64,000 nucleotides of DNA from Chenopodium formosanum. Lineage: Eukaryota; Streptophyta; Magnoliopsida; Caryophyllales; Amaranthaceae. Below, piece after piece: positions 1-9,450 of this stretch. The position numbers and the translations under genes were made by a program. Positions within the stretch are counted from its first letter, which is position 1; each line of letters begins with the position of its first letter. The stretch is from NCBI GenBank assembly GCA_024500155.1, contig CM044877.1, positions 19,548,001 to 19,612,000 of the forward strand, in the 5' to 3' direction. The notes under the pieces were generated by a model. The model was given only the letters and a program-made list of their open reading frames with translations. It was not told where the DNA came from and did not search any database.

Positions 1-21
1 GTCAATTCTGAAATCATTCGG

Positions 22-115
22 GCCTGATCGGGCTAGCCTTACTCGATCAAGCGAACACACAAACTGACAAAATAAGTACACGCGAGCCCGATCAGGCGAC
101 ACCTACCCAATCGGG
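22..115. repeat. Inverted GCCTGATCGGGCT motif cluster
   Basis: GCCTGATCGGGCT at 22-34 is the exact reverse complement of AGCCCGATCAGGC at 85-97, and a further CAATCGGGC lies near 107-115. This GC-rich, palindrome-like cluster stands out from the AT-rich surroundings. It resembles in style the palindrome clusters of the retrotransposons further right. It may be the edge of another such element cut by the window. Confidence 0.5.
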
Positions 116-1285
116 CATCAGACTAAAACCACCCTAACTTATGACAACGCCCTATCGAGCGGTGCAAGCTTGACTGGGCTGCAATTCAGTATTGCAAATT
201 CTCAATCTCGCGTTTGATTAAGTTGATATGCTCTATCGTGATGACATTGTTGTTGTTGCCTTGGGTTTGTTATTGCTATAATTCTTTTGCTAATTAATTT
301 GCTACACCATAACCTAAGCAAATTAATCTAACAAATATGAAAATTATCTCAATACTCTAAATTATTTAACAAGATTGTCACAATGTATGCCTTTTTCAAT
401 TAATCTGTATATGATTAACTTTTAATTTAAATGAAAACTATTGTAGATTTGTTGGCAAATAATTAATTTCAATAACTACTAGACTACGAATTCATCTTCC
501 ACATCATAATGCAAATAACATAAGCGTACAATTAAAAATTACACTTCATTTCTCATTATTTAAATATGTCTTGCACCTTTTTTAGTATCATATATAACCT
601 AACATTTTTGTAATCGACCTTCTGGTTACTGGTGGTGATGCGGCACCATGTCCCTGCAAATAATCCAAAGACATGAAAACGTCACTTTAAATTAAAAATA
701 TAGGTGACAGACTGTTTTATACCAACACTTATTATGATGTTCTCAATAACATCCCAAAAGACGCGTCATTGGTACTGATAAAGAGTAGGGTGATGCCAAT
801 AAACAAAGATCAACCAATAATGAGAATGAGTTAGAGACTAATAAAGAAAACATACATGGAACGAAAGATCAACCAAGTGGACCACGAATGGTTCTTTAAT
901 TCCTATCGCTGAGGCAGATTGACAATTGGGATTAGTTCACCTTTCAGCATAAAAACAACAACCCCACATAGAGAAGGTTGACTTGAGGTCTAAAACTCGC
1001 CATTTCATAACTTGTAGGGAGGGTAAGTCTAATTAGAAAGAGGTCTTTAACCCGATTTAGACTCTAAACTAACACATAAAGCTCGTAGCGGTTGTAAATT
1101 TTGTAAAAGTGGCGGACAAAACACAGACGGTTCATTCCCCCAGTGTTCCAACACATAATTTCCTTTCCTTTTGGTATGATAAGATGTGAATTTTATGAGG
1201 GAGATGTGGGAGCTGCCTTTACTTTCAGTACGTGGAAACGCAGTTTCTATTTTGCAAAGTATGAATAAAACACATGTACATGCAA

Positions 1286-1630
1286 CTAAACAGCTAAAGT
1301 TATCAGTTCTATGACATGAATAGAATAAGTAAAAGAACCAACAAAGATACGAAAGGTTTTAGTTGGTATGGAATATATACCAATGTCATCAAATTGGTAT
1401 TCTGGCTTTGGATCAAACAAAGGTAGTAAATTTTTCGGTATTATGACTCGTTGGTCTAAATTTAGTGACAAATTTAGTAATTCCCACTCTAGATAAGCCC
1501 ATAAATCCCTATGCAAACCATAAGAATCACATAACAAAGGTAGGTGAATAGGAAGTATTTTATCACTTGGTGGTGGTATGACTATGAACCTACCTAGAAA
1601 AGGGTCTGCGTACAACACAAACGAGAGCAA
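1286..1630 (-). CDS. Hypothetical ORF, 114 aa, unsupported by homology
   Basis: This is an open frame of 114 codons in an otherwise stop-rich flank. The product is hydrophobic-aromatic in composition with no motif I recognise. No splice or promoter context is evident. The end of the frame overlaps one TTGGTAT-N7-ATACCAA inverted repeat (1363-1383), which argues that it may be a chance ORF or a decayed transposon fragment. Confidence 0.12.
   Translation of the reverse strand: MLSFVLYADPFLGRFIVIPPPSDKILPIHLPLLCDSYGLHRDLWAYLEWELLNLSLNLDQRVIIPKNLLPLFDPKPEYQFDDIGIYSIPTKTFRIFVGSFTYSIHVIELITLAV
1363..1383. repeat. Inverted repeat TTGGTAT-N7-ATACCAA
   Basis: This is a perfect 7-bp inverted repeat with a 7-nt spacer. 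Repeats of the same architecture occur at 2806-2828 (8-bp arms) and 51359-51379, that is, only in DNA outside Element 1. Confidence 0.6.
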
Positions 1631-2651
1631 GGCGATCCGTATTTTATTTATGTCTATCGTATTCCTTGTCTTTGTATCATAATAACTAGCATAGTAGAAG
1701 GTCAGGTCTGGTTTACATTAAACTCGACCTCACAACTACATAAGGGCTTCAAATACATTACATTAGGAGGATAGTATGGAATACGTGTAGATGGTGAGAG
1801 TTGTGTTGATTTTAGTTTTAAACAAATATTTGGTGAGGTATTGGCCATTTTTCATTAGAAAAGATGAACAACTAATTTAGTTTTAGAGAGGTTACTCCTG
1901 ATCTATGACCCCCTAACATCTTATTTATACACAAAAGTAGGAGTATTAAATGTATTAATGCATTGCCAACGACTTACTTTAATTACAAAATTAACCTATA
2001 ATATGGTATGCAATCAAATAATTAGATAGCATCAGAAATACTTACCAATATGGGCTATCATAGTATGGTTTGTCGGAGTGCATAAACCATAAAAACACTA
2101 TAACATGGACTTAATGATTGAATTCCTAATTACATCTAGCTATTACTGTCTCATCTTATTAATGTCAATGTAATTATTGCGCTTTGTAGTTAATTTGCAT
2201 GCTGAATTAATGCAATGTTGCAATCAACTATTACTTTACCTCCTTGTGCGTAACAAGGCATTGGGGTAATTTTTAACTAACAAAGACTATGGATCATATA
2301 TTTCGTAATCATGAATCTTGTAGTTCCATTTGTTATTAAAAGTTTAGCATTCAAAACAAACCAAAATCGGGATTATTTTATCTGCATTAGACGCATGAAC
2401 TATAAAAAATTGTAGTGAGACAACTAATTAAAGACTAAGTGGAGTCCAAGCCTTTTCAACTTTTCTGTATTTATTTTTAATTAAATATATGAAATTTTAT
2501 TTTTAACCCTAGTTGGTTTAGTCAATTATGGCACCAACTAAGTTAAGTTGAGTAAATATTCATAACATACTTCATGACTTAATTTCAAACACATTATTTT
2601 ATCTTTTTTTGAACCTAGTAGGGTCCTTTTAGCACATACATTGTTGTTGGT

Positions 2652-2655
<4 letters not shown>

Positions 2656-2696
<41 letters not shown>
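2656..2696. repeat. Poly-T tract
   Basis: This is an uninterrupted run of 41 T in the left flank. It is a simple sequence with no evidence of function. It could be the A-tail of an old minus-strand retroposed sequence, but no LINE or SINE body was recognised next to it. Confidence 0.8.
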
Positions 2697-2697
<1 letters not shown>

Positions 2698-2805
2698 GCC
2701 TCTTAGCTTTTCTTTACTTTTTAGTTTACTTTAATTCATTATTAATATCTTATATTTTCTTAAGTTTTTAGTTTAGTTTAATTTCAAACATGAGCTGACG
2801 GGCAA

Positions 2806-2850
2806 CTTGGTATCATAGTAATACCAAGTACGTGTAAGATGGTATACCAT
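2806..2850. repeat. Paired palindromes CTTGGTAT-N7-ATACCAAG and ATGGTATACCAT
   Basis: An 8-bp perfect inverted repeat with a 7-nt spacer (2806-2828) is followed 10 bp later by a perfect 12-bp palindrome (2839-2850). A related unit lies just right of Element 1 at 51359-51400, where TTGGTAT-N7-ATACCAA is again followed by a palindrome-like AGGATAATATCCT. In the pre-insertion locus the two units were about 150 bp apart. Confidence 0.6.
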
Positions 2851-2966
2851 TAGTTTAATTTCACATTGACTGGTCAAAGCACACTTCACTATCACAGGTA
2901 ATCTTTAAGCAAGCTAATATGTTACCTAAATACATGTATATTATAATTATTGTCCATACAAAATAG

Positions 2967-2971
2967 CATAG
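2967..2971. repeat. Target site duplication CATAG, left copy (Element 1)
   Basis: CATAG directly precedes the TG of the left LTR and is repeated as CATAG at 51349-51353 directly after the CA of the right LTR. Five base pairs is the usual duplication size for Ty3/gypsy integrases. The match proves that the two LTRs are the ends of one insertion despite the 48-kb distance. Confidence 0.92.
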
Positions 2972-4818
2972 TGTAGGGAATATTTCAAGTATTACCCATA
3001 GCTTGAACCCTACTGTGATCATACACTAAACTACGGTGGCATCCAAAGGGAAAGAAGATAGAGCAAAAGAGTCACTACCAAGTTTTAAGAACTTGTAAAC
3101 CGTTCACAGGGTGAAGGTTACACCCCTTAACGATCCAGGAGATCGTCAACTCCAATAGGTCTGGAACCATGACTGGTAGTTCGAGGATGAAGGTACAAAT
3201 CCAATCTAAAAGAGATTGAACCTGCCCTAATAGTAGGCCTCTACTTTATTCTGATCGTATTCATGTGCGCTTTCTTACTAACATGCAATCATTAGGTTTA
3301 ACCCTAAACCTGTTTAATCTATGTTGGTTGAATATAATGCACAAATAAAACTATTATTGGTGATGACTTGAATTATAATCATATTAACCCTAAACAAGAT
3401 TATTAATTATCTTATTAAGCGTGATTACAAGTACCAATTCCCTTTAAACATGCATAAAAGGCGTGATAAAGCAATAACAATAAATATATATATCAAGCAA
3501 CATAATAATAATAAATAAAAATTATAATCACAATCATAATAATAAACATGTTCATGTTAAAGCATAATAATAGCAAGACCCTAGGCATGATACTAACAAG
3601 ATTAATAACAAACCCTATCATGTCACTAAGCAAAAAAATTAAATCTTTAACCTTAACATGATACTAACGATCATAAATATTAGAAAGAACATAAAAGACA
3701 TCATACTTTTAATCATACTTTATATTAGTATTTTTTAGTTATTACCCTAAACATGATACTAGGAAGATCAAAACACCCTAACATGACGCTAGGAATCATA
3801 GTAACAACCTAAGCATGATTTCTACATCATAATATCAATAAAAACCATTAAAGCACTTACTTGGATGCCTCGTACCTCTTTCTAATAACAAAATACACAC
3901 ATTAGTAACTTCAAGGAAAATAATAAACAAACAATTAAATTAAATAATTGAAATAGAGATTAGGGACTAAACCATCAGAAATTAAAACCTTTCACGTCTA
4001 GGCGAAGACAACTTCGAACGATGCTAGGTGTTTCTTGGTCTTGTGAATGCGGAATTTTGTGTATAAAGGTTGGTTTAGAAAAAGAGAAAGAGAGAGCTTA
4101 GAGAGGAGAGAATTAGAGAATTGTTGAGAGTTGGTGATCATTCGTGATGAAAAACGGAGATTTTAAGAGGCTATTTATAGAGAAAATCTGCCAAAAAGAT
4201 AGAAAAACAAATTAGAGTTTCGACGTGAAAAAATAAGTTAGCGCCAGGTGCCAGGCTTAACGCCAGGCGCTAATGTTTGACGTTAAACGCTAATTCACCT
4301 TTTCACGCGTTTTCTAAATTCAGATAAATTTAGCCGTATAGAAGGGCAAACTCGTATTTTCCTTAAAAACACACTTTTATTCTGATTAAAACTCTAAAAA
4401 GTCAACAAAAGTCAATTTATCAATGCTAATTGAATTAGGAATTATAAATCCATATTAGGCCCTCTCCTAGATCATTGGGCCGCATATAAGGCTCAAATCG
4501 GGCCTAGTTTAGTAATTTGGCCATAACTTCCTCATTACTCATCGGAATCGGGCTTATAATATATCCTTGGAAAATTCTTTTCAAGATCCATCCAACTACA
4601 CCATTATTGGACCCATACTATGGACCCACACTATGGACCAACAAAATTGGATTGGCTGTTTTCTTAAAATAGGTTTTCAAAAACAGAGAGAAAAGAAAAG
4701 AAAATAAAACTATCCGCAACACTAAACTTTCCACACTTTTACTTCATTCGATTATGATTCGACGTGAAGGTACTCATCACCAGTTTTGGTTTTGGGGAGA
4801 CACAAATGGGTGTCTACA
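2972..4818 (-). repeat. LTR A: 3' LTR of Element 1
   Basis: On the minus strand it starts TGTAGACACCC and ends TTCCCTACA, so it has TG...CA ends. It lies next to the polypurine tract at 4819-4832. The TATA box reads CTATAAATAG on the minus strand at 4171-4180. Upstream of it, at about 4231-4312, is the GCGCCAGGCGC-type palindrome cluster, with about four units. Downstream come a predicted intron, a 21-nt microexon (3861-3881) and a GTAAGT donor. The palindrome array is shorter than in the partner LTR D, so array copy number has changed since insertion. Confidence 0.93.
4171..4312 (-). promoter_or_regulatory. LTR A promoter: palindrome cluster and TATA box
   Basis: On the minus strand, GCGCC-rich palindromic units at 4231-4312 are followed about 50 bp later by CTATAAATAG at 4171-4180. 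The same order and spacing recurs in LTRs B, C, D, E, F and G, so this is the U3 core promoter of the family. Confidence 0.75.
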
Positions 4819-5690
4819 GAAGCCCCCACTTTGACTGAGGTAGGAGAAACGCAAGTTTCGAAAACAAAAGTCAAAGTATCAATAGGGATGGAGAATGACT
4901 CAGAACGTTCTGCGATCCTAAACCATTCTTGTAACGCCGATACCTGCAAACTAGCGTTAGTTAAACAGAAAAAAGAGTTAAGAAATGCGTATCTTGCACC
5001 GTCGAGCACACGTCTCTGAAGATAACCGATTTGCTGTCGTACTATTGTATTCCTGTATTTTGACGACCTCCTTCAAGCTAGAGAATGCCGCCTGAAGATT
5101 TCTATGCTTGTAACTGACTCCAATTCCGCCATGATAGACTCCTGCAAACTAGAGAAACCCATCGAAGATTGCTTCACTTGAAACGACCTTCTAGCACTTT
5201 GTGATCATCTTCCACAAGCCAGGGAACACGATCAAAGACAACTTCGCTTGAAATCACCTTCAGTCGTTTGTGACAACTCTCGAAAAGCTAGGGAACGCTG
5301 CCAAAAATATCCTCGCTTGAAGCTATCTTCATTTGTTACGATAATATTATGAGGAAAATTACCGAAGACCCACGCTTGTCGATCTTGAAAAGCTCGCTTG
5401 AACTTTGCTTCCGTTATGCCTATACATCGGCGCTTTTGCTGCTTTTGAACCTGTATGTCGGTGCCTTTTGCTAAATTTTGAACCTGTATGTCGGTGCCTT
5501 TTGCTGTATGAACCAGTATGTCGGCGCTTCTATGATAAGCCAATGCTTAGGCGCTTTAAGCTAAGTGAGACGATTATTCATTAGGTCGATTGCTTATGTA
5601 ATTGTAATCGGGCCGATTACTAAATCATGTCAAATTGCTTAGAGGGGTGAACTGGCGTACCAAGGAACCCAAAATATATGGCAAGAGGTT
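4819..5690 (-). repeat. Element 1 polypurine tract and 3' UTR with tandem repeats
   Basis: The minus strand reads AAAGTGGGGGCTTC directly against the LTR (4819-4832), the polypurine tract for plus-strand priming. Next is a block also found in Elements X and 2, including the palindrome CAGAACGTTCTG at 4901-4912. From about 5050 to 5345 there are roughly four degenerate 70-80 bp repeats containing CTTGAA and CAAGCTAGGGAA-like cores. A second small array at about 5410-5530 repeats an AACCTGTATGTCGG core. Hypervariable tandem repeats just before the polypurine tract are known for Ogre/Tat elements. Confidence 0.75.
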
Positions 5691-5866
5691 GGAACAACCG
5701 CACGAAGTGGCTGAACAGTCTGTCGCCGCTAATATAACGCTAGCGTCGCATATTTGGCTCTAGCGCCAGACGCTGGCACTAGCGCTAGGCGCTAATCTTT
5801 AACGTCTGGCGCCAAGGCCTGTCGCTTGGCGCTAGAGTCAAGTTTTCCATAAATACCCCTTTCTTC
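5691..5866 (+). promoter_or_regulatory. Palindrome cluster and TATA-like box of the Element 1 PMD pseudogene
   Basis: Seven or so GCGCC/GGCGC palindromic units (about 5730-5835) precede a CATAAATACCCC box near 5849-5859. A predicted 5' UTR intron follows (GT at 6006, AG at 6473-6474), ending one base before the ATG of the PMD frame at 6476. The equivalent intron in Element 2 also ends one base before its ATG. This indicates that the antisense gene has its own promoter carrying the same family motif as the LTR. Confidence 0.6.
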
Positions 5867-6400
5867 TTCATTTCCGCTGCCGCTGCTCGTTTTTTGCTCG
5901 AGAATTCGCTCAGAACTTCAATTTGCTCGTTCTTGCTCGTTTCTCAACCGAATTCCTCAAATTTGTTGCAAATCAAAGCTTATTCCATCCATTTTCCCGA
6001 TCTATGTAAGTTTTCTTCAAACTCACTCCGGTTTCCTTGAATTTTGCATAAGTTTGTTCGCAAATTTCTTGAAAATTCAAAACTTAAATTGCTTAATTCA
6101 CTTTTTTTGTCAATTTTTTGCCATGAAATTGCTTGATTATGTTTATATATTGCCTTGGGAGTAATTTGAGACTTGTTTGACTCAATTTGGTGAAGAAACG
6201 AACAAATCACCATTGTTGGACCTCTTAAGTCCGGGAAGACAATGTGGCTTGTTCTTTATGTTTTTGCTAGCAATTCTTGTCCAATTAGTCACATTAATTA
6301 TTATAGTATTGCAATAAATTTGTTTGAATGCTTGAAAAAAAGCAGTATATGCTCAATTTGAATTTGTGCTCTGTTTAGTAGTATGTACTCTATTTTTGGC

Positions 6401-6423
6401 GAACATAGTATCATGCGGTTAGG
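6401..6423 (+). promoter_or_regulatory. Conserved block in the PMD 5' UTR intron
   Basis: The core GAACATAGTATCATGCGG followed by NTAGG occurs here and at 27665-27687 of Element 2, in the same place within the 5' UTR intron. Surrounding intron sequence is hardly alignable. It may be an intronic enhancer or a splicing element; this is inference. Confidence 0.5.
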
Positions 6424-6475
6424 CGAACCTTAGATACTTAGAACCTTAATTTATGATAATTTTGCACAATGTAGC

Positions 6476-7342
6476 ATGGCTAGACAGCGAGGTTCGGGTT
6501 CACGGTCCCGAGACGTTCGACGGGAGCACGAACCCGTAGAGGGCGACGCCGACTCGTCCACTTCTCTCGGCCCTCTCCCTAAGTGGGATGAGCGGACTCT
6601 GTACTTCTCTCCCGTCCTCCACATTTCTAAGAGAGTGCGACGGGGGATCACGGTTGGTAGGACGCGCTGCCATGGTTCAGGTTACGACACTTTGGGCGAT
6701 CTGTACAAGATGTATATCGACAATGATGGAGAGGTGAGACTTCTCTGGGAGTCTTGCGGGCTGACTGCGCTTTTTGAGACCTCAGAAGCCATAATTGCCT
6801 CTAGCGGGGTTCATCACGTGCTTCGTGCTCTGGTGGAGTTCTTTTAGGACACCACCAGCACTTTCCACTTTCCTTGGGGTGAGATGATGGTCACCCCGAC
6901 CGACTTCAGTCTTATTACGGGACTGGAGTTTAGCTCTGTCGCGCTGCCGTTTGACAACGAGATCAGCGTGTTTTCTCCTGAGGTCGAGGAGTTGTTGGGT
7001 CCGATTTCTGTTCGGGCTCGTGCTGAGGTAGAGTCGACTTAGTTCAGTGCAAAGGGGATTCGCCGTTCGACTCTAGCGGCGGCTTTTGATGATGATGCGA
7101 CCACCCGAGAGCTGAGGGTGTGCATCTTTGTGCTTATTTTGCTGTCAGGGACGCTCTCCCTTGACAAGGGTAGTAGAGTGCTACTTTACTACCTACCTGC
7201 AGTTCGTGATCTACATTTGATCGGGACTTATGACTGGGTCAGCTTGGCCTATACTGACTTCATTCCAGCGTTACAAGACTCGTGTCGACACCGGTCCTTC
7301 ACGGGGAACGTCGCTCTATCCGGCTTTTGGAGGGTCGTAGAG
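6476..7342 (+). pseudogene. PMD gene of Element 1, exon 1 (decayed)
   Basis: This exon encodes a plant mobile domain (aminotransferase-like) protein related to the intact gene at 27945 in Element 2. The diagnostic stretch TFHFPWGEMMVTPTDFSLI is present near codon 128, and the exon end FWRVVE matches the other copy. Two in-frame stop codons interrupt it: one at 6845-6847 just before that motif, and another near 7039. The exon ends at 7342 before GTATAC in phase 0, exactly as in Element 2. N-terminal residues are arginine-rich. Element X inserted 50 bp downstream, inside intron 1. Family assignment is secure; the gene is dead. Confidence 0.8.
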
Positions 7343-7387
7343 GTATACTTTTTCTCCATTCAAAGTTTAGCTCTAAGATTTTATTAG

Positions 7388-7392
7388 CACTT
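7388..7392. repeat. Target site duplication CACTT, left copy (Element X)
   Basis: CACTT immediately before the TG of LTR B is repeated at 18147-18151 immediately after the CA of LTR C. The duplicated site lies in intron 1 of the PMD pseudogene. Confidence 0.93.
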
Positions 7393-7957
7393 TGTAGACA
7401 CCCATTTGTGTCTCCCCAAAATCAAACCCAGTGATGAGTACCTTTCACGTCGAATCATAATTGAATGAAGCGAAAGTGTGGAAAGTCTAGTGTTGCGGAT
7501 AGTTTTAAATTCTTTTCTCTGTTTTTGAAAACTTATTTTTAGAAAACAGCCAATCCAGTTTGTTTGTTCTATGATATGGGTTCAATAGTAGTGTAGTTAG
7601 ATGGGGCTTGACAAGAGCTTTCCAACGATATATTATAAGCCCAATTCCGATGAATATTGAGGAAGTTATGGCCAATCTACCAAACTGGGCCCGGTTTGAT
7701 CTTTATATGCGGCCCAATGATCTAGGGGAGGGCCTAATATGATTTATCATTCCTAATGCAATTAGGAATGGTTTTAGTCTTCTAGATTCTTCTAGAAGGT
7801 TCTTTTCATTCCTAATTAGATTAACATTGATAAATTGACTTTTTGTTGACTTTTCAGAGTTTTAATTAAAATCAAAAGGCATTTTCGAGGAAAAGATACG
7901 ATTTTATCCTCCATTACAGCAAACTTATCTGATTTTCGAAAACGCCTCAAAAACAGG

Positions 7958-8109
7958 CCTAGCGCTTGTCTCCAGGCATTGGCGCCTGACGCCTGGCACT
8001 AGTGTTGGTGCCTGGCGCCTGTTAGCCAGGGTTGGCGCCAGCTTTGTTTCAGTTGCGCCAGGACTCTGTTTTGTTAATTTATCTTTTTGGCTGATTTTCT
8101 CTATAAATA
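7958..8109 (+). promoter_or_regulatory. LTR B promoter: GGCGCC palindrome cluster and TATA box
   Basis: Units such as TTGGCGCCTGACGCCTGG and TTGGCGCCAG lie just upstream of CTCTATAAATAACG. The spacing from the last unit to TATA is about 40 bp. GC- and CpG-rich units in otherwise AT-rich DNA make the cluster obvious. Confidence 0.72.
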
Positions 8110-8336
8110 ACGATGTAAAAACTCCGTTTTCATCATCAACAATCAGTTTTAATTAATATTCACCTACATTCAGTTTTCATTCGCAATCATTAATTCTCTC
8201 TCATTCTCTCTTAATCATTCATTCATCTCTTTCTCTTTCTTCTTCTAAAAATAGCTTTTCAAATACAAAATTCCGCATTCACAAGATCTAGAAACACCTA
8301 GCCATATTCGAATTTGCCTCGCCCTAGACGTGAAAG

Positions 8337-8470
8337 GTTTAATTTCTGAGGGTTTGGTCCCAAATCTCTATTTCAATTATTTAATTTAATTGTTTTTATA
8401 TTATTTTCCTTGAAGTTACTAACGTGTGTATTTTGTTATTAGAAAGAGGTACGAGGCATCAAAGTAAGTG
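8337..8470 (+). other. Predicted LTR intron, 21-nt microexon and second donor (Element X)
   Basis: The intron 8337-8442 (106 bp) has donor AAAG/GTTTAA, a near-ideal TACTAAC branch site and acceptor TTATTAG. The 21-nt microexon 8443-8463 is followed by a consensus donor GTAAGTG. The same arrangement with exactly 21 nt is present in every Tat LTR of the window: 3861-3881, 17160-17180, 24915-24935, 41939-41959, 50353-50373 and 61866-61886. The likely partner acceptor is at 11141-11142, which would remove the primer-binding site and the long leader. Confidence 0.6.
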
Positions 8471-9432
8471 CTTTAATGGTTTTAATTGATATTATGATGT
8501 AGAAATCATATTTTAATTGTTATTATGATATTCCTAGTATCATGTTTAGGAAAAAAGTTATAATGTCAAATATGCTAATTATGATTCCTGCGATGCTTCC
8601 TATGTTCTTCCTAATATTTATGATTGTTAGTGTCATGTTAGGGTTAAAGATTTGATTTTTATTGCTTAGTTATGTGCTAGGGTTTGTTATTAATCTTGTT
8701 AGTATCATGCCTAGGATCTTGCTATTTTTATTATGCTTTATCATTGTTTTGATTGTGATTATAATTTTATTATTGCTATAATTGTTATTATAATTATTAT
8801 AATTACATGATTATTATTATTTGGATGAAGATTATTTTATGTATGATTATTATTATGATAATTATAATTTTATTGTCATGATATTTATTATTATTATGTT
8901 GCTTGATATATTTATATTTTTATTGCTTGATCACGCCTTTTATGCATGTTTAAAGGGAATTTGATACTTGTAATCACGTTTAATAAGATACTAATAATCT
9001 TGTTAGGAATAATTATGATTATAATTCAAGTGATCGCCAATAATAGTTTTATTTGTGCATTATATTCAACCAACATAGATAAACAGATTTAGGATAAATC
9101 CTATTGATTGCATGTTAATCAGAAAGCGCACATGAATACGATCAGAATAAAGTAGAGGCCTATTATTAGGGCAGGTTCAATCACTTTTAGGTTGGATTTG
9201 TACCTTCATCCCCGAACCCTTATTTGGTTCAAGACCTTATGGAGTTGACGATCTCTTGGATCGTTAAGGGGTGTAACCTTCATCATGTGAACGGTTTACA
9301 TGTTCCTAAAAAACTTGTTGGCGACTCTTTTGCTCTATCTTCTTCCCTTTTGGATGCCACCGTAGTTTAGTGTATGACCACAGTAGGGTTCAAGCTAGGG
9401 GTTAACGCTAAAATTTATTCCTTATAATTTTT

Positions 9433-9450
9433 TGGTGACTCCACTGGGAG
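9433..9450 (+). other. Primer-binding site of Element X
   Basis: TGGTGACTCCACTGGGAG lies 6 nt after the LTR. It differs slightly from the TGGCGACTCCACTGGGGA of Element 2. Ogre/Tat elements are reported to use a tRNA-Arg primer; assignment to that tRNA here is from family knowledge, not from alignment. Confidence 0.8.

Larger units (their letters stand above)
1..2971. other. Left flank of Element 1, unclassified AT-rich DNA
   Basis: No gene or recognisable transposon domain was found here. The stretch is AT-rich and many-stopped in all frames. It contains a cluster of GATCGGGC-type inverted motifs at the extreme left, a 41-nt T run at 2656-2696, and several TTGGTAT/ATACCAA inverted repeats that recur to the right of Element 1. 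This DNA and the DNA right of 51354 were contiguous before Element 1 inserted. It is probably an older mobile element, but I could not name it. Confidence 0.5.
7393..9426 (+). repeat. LTR B: 5' LTR of Element X
   Basis: It begins TGTAGACACCC. Its last bases are TTCCTTATA, a mutated form of the TTCCCTACA end of LTR C. The palindrome cluster is at about 7958-8066 and TATA is CTATAAATA at 8101-8109. Next comes a predicted transcript leader with donor GT at 8337, branch site TTACTAAC at 8416-8423, acceptor AG at 8441-8442, microexon 8443-8463 and donor GTAAGTG at 8464. Its palindrome array contains an extra block of about 30 bp compared with LTR C. Confidence 0.93.

Noticed and set aside
1286..1630. 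Host protein-coding gene in the left flank
   Set aside because: A single ORF with no recognised motif, no splice context and no support beyond openness is not enough.
4786..5019. 77-aa plus-strand frame over the end of LTR A and the polypurine tract (and its counterpart on the opposite strand at 15980-16192)
   Set aside because: It lies over conserved cis sequences of the LTR/3' UTR junction, which explains its conservation without coding.
8130..8336. Start codon for an extended Gag in the LTR exon
   Set aside because: I traced the frame joined to the microexon back to stops in LTRs B, C, D and F and found no ATG. The extension is left as a hypothesis in the findings.
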